Shown here piece after piece: positions 12,951 through 24,511 of a stretch of DNA of 64,000 nucleotides. The notes under the pieces are model-generated. The model was given only the letters and a program-made list of their open reading frames with translations, was not told the origin of the DNA and made no database searches. Positions within the stretch are counted from its first letter, which is position 1. Each line of letters begins with the position of its first letter. A program made the position numbers and the translations under genes. This stretch comes from Amphiura filiformis (lineage: Eukaryota > Echinodermata > Ophiuroidea > Amphilepidida > Amphiuridae), in assembly GCF_039555335.1 (NCBI RefSeq), contig NC_092635.1:54193755-54257754 (forward strand), written 5' to 3'.

Positions 12951-13130
12951 CTGTTTGTCCTGGTTTATATACAGGTTTGTCTGTCTGTACGATGGTATCC
13001 CTGTTATCACTGCTCACCCAGATACGCCTTTCTTCTGTGACATCATACCCATCTTCGGGTGCTGTGTCCTCTTTCCGCATCTGGACTTGTAGTTTTGCTG
13101 TTAGAATGGAACTTTGTAATGACCCTGATG
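12951..13130 (-). CDS. TEP/CD109-like protein, coding exon 3 (end of MG1, start of MG2)
   Basis: This 180-bp exon contains the family signature TIVQTDKPVYKPGQT, followed immediately by a GTAAGA donor (12950-12945), leaving one base of a codon. The segment before it (SGSLQSSILTAKLQVQ) fits the last strands of MG1. Two possible acceptors lie 4 bp apart on the minus strand, ending ...TTATTAG and ...GTAG. Only the second (exon start 13130) keeps the reading frame with exon 2 (phase 1), although the first has the better pyrimidine tract. The linker between MG1 and MG2 (EDTAPEDGYDVTEER) is acidic and slightly longer than in human CD109. Confidence 0.92.
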
Positions 13131-14221
13131 CTACCTAATAAGAGAAGAAATAGTATTTTGGATTATACTATAATGTTTCATAGCTAAGAAACAGTGCTGA
13201 GTGGTGTTGCATGAGCTTGTGGCCTAAGGCAGACAAGAGTATAGTGTAGCAACAAAAGTTCTTGCTAACGGATTACAAAGACTTCATAGCCAGTTCCTAT
13301 CAGGATATCGCCTGGCTATTTGTACACCCTACCATGGGACATCATGGGAGAACAGTATCTGAACACAGAAAATATGATAATATACCCACAATATCATGAA
13401 ATATAACAAACAAAATATTAACAAGACAAATAAAAAGTTACTTCAAAATTACATTCTTAATGTTATGCCTATTAGGGCCGCTACAGACTTTTGAATGTGA
13501 ATGTAGAATATTTGATGCAACATGTCTTTGTTATTTAAATCTATTCCCATTCTACTTCAAGTAATGTTCAATTCTAATGAAAATTTGATGATGTTAATTT
13601 GATAATATATTTCCATCAGACATTTGACATAACATATAATTGATTTTCCATCAACACACATTCGTTACAAGATAAAAATGTATTGAAATAGATTCAATAA
13701 CGAATACTTATTGAACAAATATTCTACATCGTATATTCAGAGTCTGTATGGCTCTTTAGTGTAAAACTATTTAATTTTACTCTTACTACTTGAACAATCC
13801 CTGCTTGAACACAAACACAGCTAATTTAATGCTAGTAAATTTGCATGATCCAACAATTTGTTGTTTCAGAGAACAACACCCAGTAAATGACCCCACACCC
13901 CACCCCCATTACTAGCCACTGCAAATTTGGTAAATCATATCTGCAGGTCTTTTAAATGATATCAGAAGGACATTCCTCATATTCAGAAATGTGTGTTTGA
14001 TGTTCTATCAGGTCCCACAAAAATACTGTGCAAAGGTGGGTGACCAGCCCTTAAGATTATACTGTAAATAATACCCTGGTCATTGGTCATTTATTTATAT
14101 TTACTTGTTGATATTTCCACCCTCATCTTACACCCACACTCACAAACAAACAAATGACCACAACTGCCCACTCACCAAACACACCCACATGGTTAACAGC
14201 CATATATTATTTCTTTCAAGA

Positions 14222-14410
14222 TTGGGCTATTCCAGTTGAAATCCATACACCCCCTATGGAAGACATGGTTTCAATATCCCACGCAGGGGGTGTAGATTTC
14301 AAATGGATTAACACATTCAGGTAACCCCATTTGTAATTCACACTAACTGTGTGGAAGATGAAGGTCATGTCCTTCCAAAAGGTGTATGGATTTTAACTGG
14401 AATAGTTGAA
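14222..14410. mobile_element. Palindromic MITE, CCATACACCCCC family, complete copy
   Basis: The left arm TGGGCTATTCCAGTTGAAA plus TCCATACACC is inverted at the right end (GGTGTATGGATTTTAACTGG, then AATAGTTGA). Further matching or partial copies lie at 1-38, 10592-10650, 16690-16955, 41545-41645, 55478-55560 and 63185-63800, making it the most frequent family by eye in this window. No coding capacity. Confidence 0.75.
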
Positions 14411-14934
14411 CTACTCTCAAAGCATATGCTCAAAGTAGGCCTACCCAACACCAACAAACACAAACAAACAAAAAGCATTTGAATCTTATTGCAAAATTGT
14501 ATTGTTATGGTGAGTCGGAGGGGAGCATGACTTACCAGTGACTGCACTCAAATATTGAGACAAAGTAAAGCTGACACACAAGAGGAATAGTATGGGTTCT
14601 ATAAAGGAGATCTCAAGGCTTGATATAAGGAGTGTCACATCTGCCCCATGTGCATGATTTTTCTTGGGAGGGGAAACATCCAAAACTTATGTTTTGATAT
14701 ATATTATTGGCCTAAACTGAAGAACTCCAAGAACTATGGAAATATAAATGCAATGCTTCGGACTCATTTCCTATAAGATCAATATATGAATATTAAGAAG
14801 TACACTGCAGTGTTTTAGTTTCAATTTAAAATGGTTTACGCTGGAAAAATATGGCCCTTGCCATCCAGCTCACCTTAATTAAGCCTGTTGAAAAGTTTAA
14901 ACTCAAATTTGACCTGTCATTTGGAAGTTTCATA

Positions 14935-15290
14935 AGGCCAAAAAAAAATATTGTTGTGTTGCCCTCAAGTGGGAAAATGGGAAATTTGGGTCGGACGGTC
15001 GGATTTCTTTTTTTTTTTTTTTTAAACCTTCAGTTTTTAAAAAATCCCCTCAAATATTAAAGAATGCTTCTTCAATTAGGGGACATTTGTCAATTTTGAC
15101 TTCTGGGTACCTGTTAGACATCAATTAAAGACTAGTCTTTCAATAAAATATTAATTTTAAGTGAAAAACATTGAGTTTTTGAACAAATCTGTAAAAATCA
15201 TCATTCAAAAAAAAAAAAAAATTGCACCCCTGATTTTGCAGGATTTAGGGTCGGACGGTTGAGGGCAACACGACAATTTTTTTTTGGCCT
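14935..15290. mobile_element. Foldback element with GTTGTGTTGCCCTCAA arms
   Basis: AGGCC, an A-run and TTGTTGTGTTGCCCTCAA on the left are the inverse of TTGAGGGCAACACGACAA, a T-run and GGCCT on the right. GGGTCGGACGGT occurs inside both halves. A related TTGGTTGCCCTCAACCGACC end lies near 35450-35510. Confidence 0.75.
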
Positions 15291-15519
15291 AATTTTGATT
15301 GTTTGATTGCATTGATATAATTTTTTTAGTGTCCTTGTCCTGGATGTGATAAGGCTACATTAATATTTAAATAACTGGTTTGTTTTCTCAAAGTTATCAC
15401 ACATATCTATATTGGTGACCATGCATTGATTTACAAAAGCAGGAAACCATATTTCCTTAGCAATTTGCAAAATTGTTCCTTAGCAATTTGCAAAATTGCT
15501 AAGGTCTGTTTCTGTCAAG

Positions 15520-15550
<31 letters not shown>

Positions 15551-15656
15551 TGTCAATCTTCTAACGACCCACCGTCGCCATATGCTTTGAGCCATGTTGA
15601 CCATATTTGGTCATTAGGACCATTGGGTGGGGGACAAATGAAACATGATCAACTTC

Positions 15657-16235
15657 AGGTCAAAGGTCATTCACTTCCGGTCAATGGCCAAAAACGTGAT
15701 TTCACTAAAAATGCTACTTCTTCCACAAATTATACAGCACGATGATGGCACTTGGGTACATGCATCAGCTATACCCAGTGTCTAAAAGTTAATGTCCAGA
15801 ATTGGGGTCAAAGGTCATTAAGGGGATACTTCCGGTATATGACCAAATACCCTAAAATGCTGCTGCCGTTGCAAATATATATAGTACAACAATGTTACTT
15901 GGTCATCAGGTCCAATAGCTGGTGACACAAATGTCACATGACCAACTCAAGGTCAAAGGTCATGGAAAGGTCAATATGGCCGAAAATGATATTTCCTGTT
16001 ACTAAAACTGCTACTCCTTACACAAATTACACAGCAAGATGACTTCACTTGACACATGCATTAGCCTTGAGGTCAAAGGTCATACGAAGGTCATTATGGC
16101 TGATGTGATTTTCTGTTCTGTTACTAAAAATTCCACAAAGTCATTCCACAAATTATAATATAGCATGACATTACTTGCATACATCCATTGGGGTCAAAGG
16201 TCATTGGGGTCAAAGGTCATTGGGGTTAAAGGTCA
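15657..16235. repeat. Cluster of GGTCAAAGGTCA direct repeats
   Basis: The 13-mer (A/G)GGTCAAAGGTCA appears at 15657-15669, 15805-15817, 15950-15962, 16070-16082, 16191-16203 and 16207-16219, with a variant GGGTTAAAGGTCA at about 16223. Copies are embedded in a degenerate repeat (ACTTCCGGT, CACAAATTA.ACAGCA). Each 13-mer has the form of a DR1 nuclear-receptor half-site pair. Whether any is bound is unknown. Confidence 0.8.
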
Positions 16236-16689
16236 TGTATGTATTACTTCCGGTATGTAGCAAAATACCTTAGGAAGTCTCACTATAATAGCGCATGATC
16301 AAAGTTGCACAGAACTATTTACATGAATATTGAATAATTTTTGGTTTATATCAAAATGATTTCACATACTGTAATACTATGGAAATTAATTATAATTAAT
16401 GATTATAATGATACTACAAATATCTGTTTATACATGTATATTCCAATGAATCAATGAATTATACCAATATACTGGACCTTTTGAACTCGCATATGCTATA
16501 GGTGAGCTAACGAATTAACCTTGGTCTTTTAAAGTCAAATTCCAAAGTATTATAGTGCATTAAAAAAAATATATACTACTGCTTACATGCATGCATGTTA
16601 TATAGCTGGGCTAATTAGCTATAGGCCTAGTTAATTAGCCATTGCTAAGGTCGCGTATATGTGTATGCGCAATTAGCTCTAGTTTTCAA

Positions 16690-16955
16690 CTATTTGGTTA
16701 TTCCACTTAAAAATCCATACTGCCCTATGATGTTAAAAATACCTTCTGCAGGGGGTGTATTAATTTTGAATGGAATAAACACATATGCAACTCAAGTTGA
16801 ATTTCATACACCCTTTGAGAAAAATTCAACCTGAATCTTCCACAGATGGAGGATGAGTAATTCTATTTGAAATTCACACTCCCCAAGTATAAGATGTTTC
16901 CAAAATTTTCCACAGGGGGAGTTTGGACTTTAAATGGAAAAGTCCATTATGTGGT
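16690..16955. mobile_element. Diverged copy of CCATACACCCCC-family MITE
   Basis: It starts GGTTATTCCACTTAAAAATC and ends TTTAAATGGAAAAGTCCA, with internal GCAGGGGGTGTA, CATACACCC and ATTCACACTCCCC modules shared with 14222-14410 and 63190-63290. Confidence 0.6.
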
Positions 16956-17642
16956 TTCTACCATGCTACTTTGGTAGCTATAATGCTGACTTGCCTTTTC
17001 TGATTGACCGATTGACCCATCAACTAAAACTAAAGTCATCAGTTGACACTGAAAGTCACTTGGTGTAACAGTCAAGCATTCAGTTGCATCCAAGTGGGGA
17101 CATTAGAACAACCGGGGACATTACCAATTTAAAAAAACCACCCTGGTTGGGGCTACTTATGCTAGACCCCTTCCCCATCTGAAAATGCCCAAAATGGCAT
17201 TATTCCAATCAGAGATACCATGGCACACCATGAGGGAGTATTGATGACCTTGGTTGTTTGAAACAAATCTCCCATTTTACCCCCCCCCCCTCCGCAGCTT
17301 GTCAGTAAAAGACATAAACTGCGTTTTGTGTGTCCTCCCAGTTGCCAGTTGTCACTTGTGTGTTCCTGACAGTCACACAGAACAAGTACGGGTGAGCGAA
17401 TGAGCGAGTGAGTTAGTGATCGAGTCATAACTATGGCACCCACTGAGCAAAGGACTGAGCAAAGGAATGAGAGAATGAGCAAACAAAGGAGTGAGTAAAG
17501 GCGTGAGTGAATAATGAATGAGTGAATGCATGAAGAAAGAAGTGAGGGCCTGAGTGAAAGATTAACTCCTCATTCATTGGGGTAATCTCATGAGGAGGGG
17601 GGTACTCAGTACTATATCACATATAGTGTGTCTCGTCTCAAG

Positions 17643-17817
17643 CTGAGAGTAACACTATGTTGGATTTTGCAGAGGTAGATTCTAATCAATGTTTACGCAC
17701 TTGCATTGTCAGCATCTGGACGAATTGCCCTTCTACGCATATGTATACGCCTAGCGGGATTAAGTTAGCGAGTGTGCGTCAACCACTGTGAAATCCAACA
17801 TGGCGTTACTCTCAACT
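17643..17817. mobile_element. Short TIR element (175 bp)
   Basis: CTGAGAGTAACACTATGTTG followed by GATTT on the left is inverted as AAATCCAACATGGCGTTACT then CTCA on the right. There is no open frame and no clear target duplication. Confidence 0.65.
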
Positions 17818-18210
17818 AGACTATATATATACCTCAAATATGGCTCTCATGTTCGAGCCTCTGGTATAACAATGGCCTCCTCTTTTAGGTAAATTTTGGT
17901 TTTAAAAAGGGTAATAATGTTCACATTTTTTCACGAAAAAATACTCCAATTTCATAAGGTCATATAATATTAATTTTTTGGTTCTCGTCCAGAGGATTTT
18001 CATGCAAACTTGAGTACCCCCTTGGCAGCAATGTACACAGTAGAGTAGATCCACATCGCAGCATTACTTTCACAGCATCTCTGTCTACAAAGTAAAAATT
18101 ACACTTTGTAGTGAATACGACCGTCAATACGTATAACAAAAAGCAATCCATTTGCAAAGCGTATAATTACTGATTCCCTTCTTTTGTTTATCACAACAAA
18201 ATTTCCTTAC

Positions 18211-18404
18211 ATTTAGAGTTAAACATGCGATATCTGAATTCCATAAAATATGGTGCAATTTCTGCTATTGTATCATTGCCATCCAGCAGCTGAATATACA
18301 CTGTGATTGGTTGCGTCATATTTGTTAATGTTATACAGATGACTTCTTCCGTGTCTGCAACCAGACGCTTTGGAACAACTATCAGGTAGCCCATCCCTAA
18401 TGAT
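18211..18404 (-). CDS. TEP/CD109-like protein, coding exon 2 (MG1 domain)
   Basis: This 194-bp exon lies between a TTTTACAG acceptor (18406-18405) and a GTAAGG donor (18210-18205). It begins SLGMGYLIVVPKRLVADTEE and continues through VTVYIQLLDGNDTIAEIA, the first macroglobulin domain (compare the Y-L/M-V-x-x-P start of mature alpha-2-macroglobulin and CD109). It starts in phase 2, matching the end of exon 1 at 36010, and ends in phase 1, matching exon 3. Residues after AEIA (PYFMEFRYRMFNSK) are less typical of MG1, and the small gap region before SGSLQSS is where I am least sure of the splice. Confidence 0.86.
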
Positions 18405-20225
18405 CTGTAAAATAATAGAAGAAAAGTATGATTATAATTACTACTATTATCGTTATTGGGCACAACAATGTTTATCTCAAGGATTTACAGCTAAAAAAAA
18501 CACATACCTAAGCATCCTATACAGTATAAATCATCACAGCCTGAATCAGCTTCCCTGAGTTGGTCAGGTATGGGTATAATAATAATAGAATTTGGATCAG
18601 AAAAAAGTTCCCAGCAAACACAAAACAGTTTACAGAAACGTTTAAATGTTGGGTTATATAAAGGGTGTAAATGTTTTAAAGACATTTTTGCATTTGCTAG
18701 GATTGTTATTGCCACTGTTTTGGTGTTGTTGTCATTGACAATGTGTTTGGGAGTTTCCAGGTTTGGCTTTGTTCATACAGTCAATGAGCTTTCACCTTAG
18801 TAGCGTTGATAGCTGTGATGCATTATCTACTAGTTTTGGATCATCACTTTATTGTCTGCAATCACCAGAGCTTAGGAATAATTTTTCCTTTCTGGGAACT
18901 ATTGACCAAATTTCAGCAAATCAGGAAATTTCTGCCATTTTCAACAGTGTGTTTATCACTATTAAAGGTAACCTGATCCTTGCTGGGGTATAAAAATATC
19001 ATTTTGAGGCACCAATATGAGCATTAGAGCACACAAATTGACAATTACACAAAATTAGAAAATAATGTACAATTTGCCAGTCACTTCATTTATTTTCTGC
19101 CACTTCTTAATATTTTCTGGGAACTACGTTCCCGCATTACTGCCTTTTTCTATGCCCTGGCAATCACTCAGATAGGATCAGGATAACTTTATGGATTTTG
19201 CCATGCATCGTATCAGCAGCAGTAAGATGCTACTAAAATGTGATAAATGAAATGACATGATCAGTGGTCTTTCAACAGAGAATTTATCTATCTGCGGTAT
19301 TACAGAGATGGTGCTAAATGAAAGTCACAAAATACATAATTGATAAATGTTACAGAACAAAAAAGCTGCAGTCTGTGGCCTTCGAAGTACTTACATTAAG
19401 AGAGGGGACTGTATCCAATTACTGGTGAAAGAATAAGCAGAGCCCGAAAGTGGACACAAATTCAACCCAAGAACTATGAAGATGCACACTAAGAGGTATC
19501 CCTTGAAAAACAAGTAGCTTAAGCAATGGAGTACAAATATGCAAATTTTCTAATAGTTACATGAATATGCAAATATTGAGGCAAAAAAGAAGTGTCAATA
19601 AAAATGGACCATTTTGCCGAGAACGTTTTTCACAAAGCATGTGCTCATTTTTCATATTTCATAATGTTAAGTATGTTATGGGAATTATTATAGAGTGCCA
19701 TTTTTTATAGAATTTCAATCACACTGCATGTGAAGTTTTGTCAATAGTGCTATAAGAATTCACTGAAAGACATTTTAACCTTTACTTGCTCTTACTTTCA
19801 GTCAAGTTTTCAAACTTGAATTAGTGTAGATGTGTGGAAAACAGGTGTCTCCATTCAAACTCTATTCACCACATTCACATAATGAGTTTGCTCCAGAAAC
19901 AGCGCTGGATAGATCACTTCAACAGCATCAACTTGGTACAATATTTTGAGACAGGATTAAGTTTCCATTTACGATATATTAAAGGGGGGTGGAGGGAAGT
20001 ACTCACTATTAAGATGTGCATTATTTGTACCCTCTAAGACCCTCTGGGTTTTGTTTAGTGCTCCCCCAGACCCCATATTTTTCTCGTTTTACTCCCAAGA
20101 TCCTTTTTGTAGAAAATTCCTACTGTTACAACATCTGGCCCGACACAATTTTGCCCCTGAAAGACCCCCATGTTGATAATTGTGGCCATATTATGCATGT
20201 CACTTTACTCTTTGTTCCCCCAGAC

Positions 20226-20465
20226 CAGGCCCGTAAACAGGGGGGCTGATTAAAAAAAATTGGACCTTTTGGACTAGGGGGCAGATTTTGAAAAAGTGAA
20301 CATTTTTCCAAAATTTGTACCTTTTTGACCAAAAAGGCACAAAAAAACCCAAATATTTTTGCTCACTTTGCTTGCAAATGGGACTTTTTGGGTAAAAAAA
20401 GGGGACTTTTGGGGCATTTTGGGATTTGGGGGTGTCCTCCCCAGTCCCCCCTGGTTACGGGCCTG
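20226..20465. mobile_element. hAT-like MITE, 240 bp, 8-bp TSD
   Basis: The ends CAGGCCCGTAAACAGGGGGG and CCCCCTGGTTACGGGCCTG are inverted. The octamer CCCCAGAC flanks both sides (20218-20225 and 20466-20473). The interior GAAAAAGTGAACATTTTTCC and GGGACTTTTTGGG reappear at 30330-30590. Confidence 0.85.
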
Positions 20466-20944
20466 CCCCAGACTTTGATGAGCTAGTACAATGCATGTCC
20501 CCTATTTGTCAAAAGTTCCAAAATATTGACACCTGTCACAAAGCAACAGACCAGATTGATTCAGACCACAAACTAGCCATGTGAGTACACCAGACTTTTC
20601 CTTCTTGGAAGCCATCAAAATAAATAGTAATCATGATGACAGAAAGTCCTATTCACACATTGGTATAAAATACTTCATTTGGAGAAAAAAAAATCTACCA
20701 CCACCTGTTACAATGTATGCTACCTGGTCCTTTTATTTTTCTGAATTGGAATGGACATGCATCTTTGAACTCTTCAAAATTGGTATACACTGTTCAAAGG
20801 TAACAGAAATATATTTATCATGCAAAAAATGAATTTTGCTATTTACCAGTTTTCAAATTAAGGATTACTTTATTATAACATCACCTCCAAGCAGGCCCAC
20901 AGGTGGGGTTACGCTTTTTTGGTCAAAAAAGATCCAAATTTTTG

Positions 20945-21365
20945 GAAGAAAGTCCACTTTTCACAAAATCGCATCCCCCCTGGAAAAAGACCACTTTTTT
21001 CAAAATCAGCACCCCCAAAAAAAAATCCAGCATATGGGACTGCCTTCGAGTAACATTCCATTATAAATTTGCTATAAAAATTACTTCTTCTATTTGCAAA
21101 TTTCTGATTTCAGCCACACCTTTGCACCAAACTTTTCTTTTCCCTTCCCAAATTTTGAGAAGTCCACTTTTCACAAAATCGCACCCCCCCTTGGAAAAAA
21201 GACCACTTTTTCAAAATTAGCACCCCCAAAAAAAATCCTGCGTATGGGCCTGCCTTCGAGTAACATTCCATTATAAATTTGCTATAAAAATTACTTCTTT
21301 TATTTGCACATTTCTGATTTCAGCCACACCATCGCACCAAACTTTTCCTTTCCCTTCCCATCCTC
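20945..21365. repeat. Tandem duplication, unit ~211 bp
   Basis: AAGTCCACTTTTCACAAAAT, CACCCCCAAAAAAAAATCC and GAGTAACATTCCATTATAAA occur in the same order in two adjacent units starting near 20947 and 21159. The unit is related to the GACTTTTTGG hAT-like MITE interior. Confidence 0.8.
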
Positions 21366-21367
21366 TC

Positions 21368-21410
21368 AAAAACAAACAAACAAACAAACAAACAAGCAAA
21401 CAAACAAAAG
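21368..21410. repeat. (AAAC)n microsatellite
   Basis: About ten AAAC units with one G substitution. Confidence 0.9.
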
Positions 21411-21925
21411 CTGAACCTTGCATTGTAGCATATTTTCCTGATCAAAGATTTGACAGACACATTCTGACACCCATAATGCAAGGAGTGTCAACCTATGAAC
21501 TATACCAACACATGAAACAATAATTGATGTACAGTACATGTACCATCACACCTGTGCAAGATTACACTCCACTGCAGAAGTTCACAATTCAATACAAAAT
21601 GCAAGCCCTGTCCTGCACTCTTTGCGTATCCGTGACTAGGCTTGCTCGTCCGAAATTTCACGAAATATGCATGGGGTGTTTTCTGATGAACAATTATGAT
21701 TCACAATAGACAAAAAAGGCAAATTTTTCAAACCACATTGTAGAAATGAAAAAAGAGTGTTCTTCATTTATGAATTACAAAATGCCCCTGTTTCCCCAAT
21801 AAAACAATTTTCACAGAGCAGTGTCATGATTTTTGACCCCTCTTTATAGGCCTACACATTGAAATTTGCCATGCACCTTGAATGTTTAAGTCTCCAAATA
21901 TAGACAGTAAATGATTCACTGACTA

Positions 21926-21992
21926 TCCTTGATTTGAACCTGGGACCTTTGGATCACAGGACCATTGCTCTACCAACTAAGTCAGATGGAGA
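21926..21992 (-). repeat. tRNA-derived pseudo-tRNA or SINE head
   Basis: The minus strand reads GACTTAGTTGGTAGAGCAAT (D arm with A-box), an anticodon-loop region containing CTGTGAT (GTG would be a His anticodon), then GGTTCAAATC (B-box). The anticodon stem cannot pair properly, so it is a tRNA-derived repeat and not a functional tRNA gene. Confidence 0.55.
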
Positions 21993-22581
21993 TGTGTTCA
22001 ATCGAATCTATAACACACTTAAAAACTACCTTTTCAGCGTATTTCAAAGTCTGTCTGTGTAAGCAGGAAAGTGAGTGTCTACTCTCTCTTCCCTGGTGCA
22101 CCACAAGTGAATTTGTTTACAAATATGGTTAATTGTGACTTTCAACTTTTAATTAAACAATTTCAAATCATAAATTTCATTCTTTATCACAGCAAGAACA
22201 GTTGTTCGTAAAACCTTTCCAGGTTCAGTGACTGATTGACCATTGAGCCTGGTACAAGATTATGCACTAGTTGTACATGTAATATACATGGATGCACTTT
22301 TCAGATGCCACAAGTGTTTTCATGAAAGTCAATAGAACACATCCTGCACATTAAATCAAAGTTCAAAGCTATTAAAACGCTGAAATTGCACCCCATTTCT
22401 GAATTAGAAAGATCCCTATCACTGAAGTGAAACATGATGAAAAACCATTTGTGAGCAACAAGAAAATCACTGAAAATTCCATTAATTTGAACAAAAATGC
22501 AAAAATGTTGGCTTTTTAAAGTTGCCCACCCTTTTCTTAAACTCCCCACCCCCACCCTTTTTCCGGTGTCACCACTGGTGC

Positions 22582-24122
22582 TAATAAGGCCCCGAACAAT
22601 CGATTTTGAGTTTCCGTCACATAATTTTTGAAAACAAGTGAGGTAACTTTTTCATTATTCATTATTCATTATTTTCGTGACTTTCATTATATGACAAAAT
22701 GCGAGTGTAAAACACGTTGTTATTTACCGCTCACTCACTCAAAGGATGTTTAACCAAAGATATAAACTTGCAAAGAGGCTGCATGGTCAAAATTGATACC
22801 AATTCCTTTCTTTTTACTATTATTTTCTTATTTACTTATAAATTTTGTGTGATTTAAGTACAAATTATCCAGTTGACGTTGACATGCGATATCGTCCACT
22901 GCATGACAGTACGACCACTGTCGCATATCTTAATTGATATGTGCATGACAAATCTTTAATACAAAGCGTCAGCAAAGTCCCATCAAATTGAAATCAAAAT
23001 ACGAAACAATTGCAATTCATGAATTGGTAAGTTTTTACAACTCCATATCGAATCTTGCGCCAACAAAATTAAAGGGAAACCCCCACAGCCAATGACAGCG
23101 TGTTTTGTTGATGTTGAATACCGCATAGTTCAGGCATGAGACTGCACTTTCCTAAAAAAAACTGAAAAAACTGAAAATGCGTGTGAAATTGGGCAAAAAG
23201 TACCAAAAACAGGCTGAAATTAAATAAAGTTGCGGAAATTTTGACTATAAAAAAAACTGAATTCAGTTTTTAAACTGAAAATTCTCATGCCTGATAGTTC
23301 TTGCAGCAATGTCATAAACACAACGGAGTTGAAATATATGATTTTTTGCTCTTTTTGTATATTAAATTTAATTTAAAACTATGTCGAATACTATTTAAAA
23401 ATAAATAATTGATCAATCGGGACAACAAATATAAAATTAACAGTATTAATATATTTCTTTAATTACCACAAACAACGATATTGTGCAAAGTCACAAACAG
23501 CACTGGAGAATAAAAATCAGACATTGAAAAATAATTTTGTTCGACCGCATATTTCGTGCAACAGTGTCACAATAGAGCAGAGTTGAAATATATAAATTTT
23601 GCCATTTTTTTACAGTAAAATTAATGTAAAACGATACCAAGTACTATTTTAAAATATATGATTGATATTTATGAAAAGAAATCCAAAAATAACAGAATCA
23701 ATATATTTTTTTTAAATTCGGACAAACATCACTATTCATTGTGCGATTTCGCGAACAGCACTGTAGAATCATTGATCTGCCAATGACAGCATTAGTCTGT
23801 CAGTCCAGTATATGATACGCACGTGGAAAAGGACTGCGACGTCAACATATTTACAAAGCGTTGCGAACCGGGCGTACAGGATCTAGGCTATCACTATCAG
23901 ACGCCAATCAACCGCCGCAATGCGTTTACTGCCGTAGCGAAATCGATGTTTTGAATTTGATTTTCCATTAAAAATGCACGGATTTCATCGTTTTTTTTTG
24001 CAAAAATGATAAGTTTTTATTTTTATTTTTCAAAAATTGCAATAATGAATTCAAGTGCGGGCCCGAAAATGAAGTGCGGGCGGGCGACTGGAAACTCAAA
24101 ATCGACTTTGCCAGGCCTAATA
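22582..24122. mobile_element. Non-autonomous DNA transposon, ~1.5 kb
   Basis: Terminal inverted sequences TAATAAGGCCCCG..ATCGATTTTGAGTTTCC on the left and GGAAACTCAAAATCGA..CCAGGCCTAATAA on the right bound the region. Inside are two diverged ~240-bp direct repeats (about 23300-23530 and 23545-23770) sharing GCA(A)CA.TGTCA and GAGTTGAAATATAT. No transposase frame is present. Confidence 0.6.
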
Positions 24123-24511
24123 ATGTGTATGCAATTAAAAGGTTGGGCTATTTATGGTGAACTGTACAAGTTAAACATCAAATTGTAAACTTTGATTGAT
24201 CCTATTTATTGAGACACAAAAATGCAGACTTTGGACCAGATTCCTATTGAAATATCTATAAGTTGAACTTTACCTTGTTTTTAGGGACAGTCTTACCAAG
24301 GTCCTGACTAGGCCAACAAAGTTGACACCTACATAATTATGCCACAAATAAATTTTACATATTCACTGGTATACTTTGCACTTTATTTTCACCAACTATT
24401 TTATAATCAACTTTTTCTTAAAAATTAAAGAAAAAATCTGCATTTTGGACACCTCCCATGGTGGTAGAACCTGAAAGTATGTACAGGCCCACATGTATAC
24501 ATGGGTATATA

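Larger units (their letters stand above)
13131..18210 (-). other. TEP intron 2 (between exons 3 and 2), 5.1 kb
   Basis: No exon was recognised. Contents are two copies of the CCATACACCCCC-family MITE (14222-14410, 16690-16955), a foldback with GTTGTGTTGCCCTC arms (14935-15290), a block of GGTCAAAGGTCA repeats (15657-16235), a partial arm of the long-palindrome family at about 13957-14030, a GAGT/GAAT-rich low-complexity run (17385-17545) and a small TIR element (17643-17817). Confidence 0.7.

Noticed and set aside
21926-21992. Functional tRNA-His
   Set aside because: A and B boxes are present, but the anticodon stem does not pair and the acceptor stem is poor.
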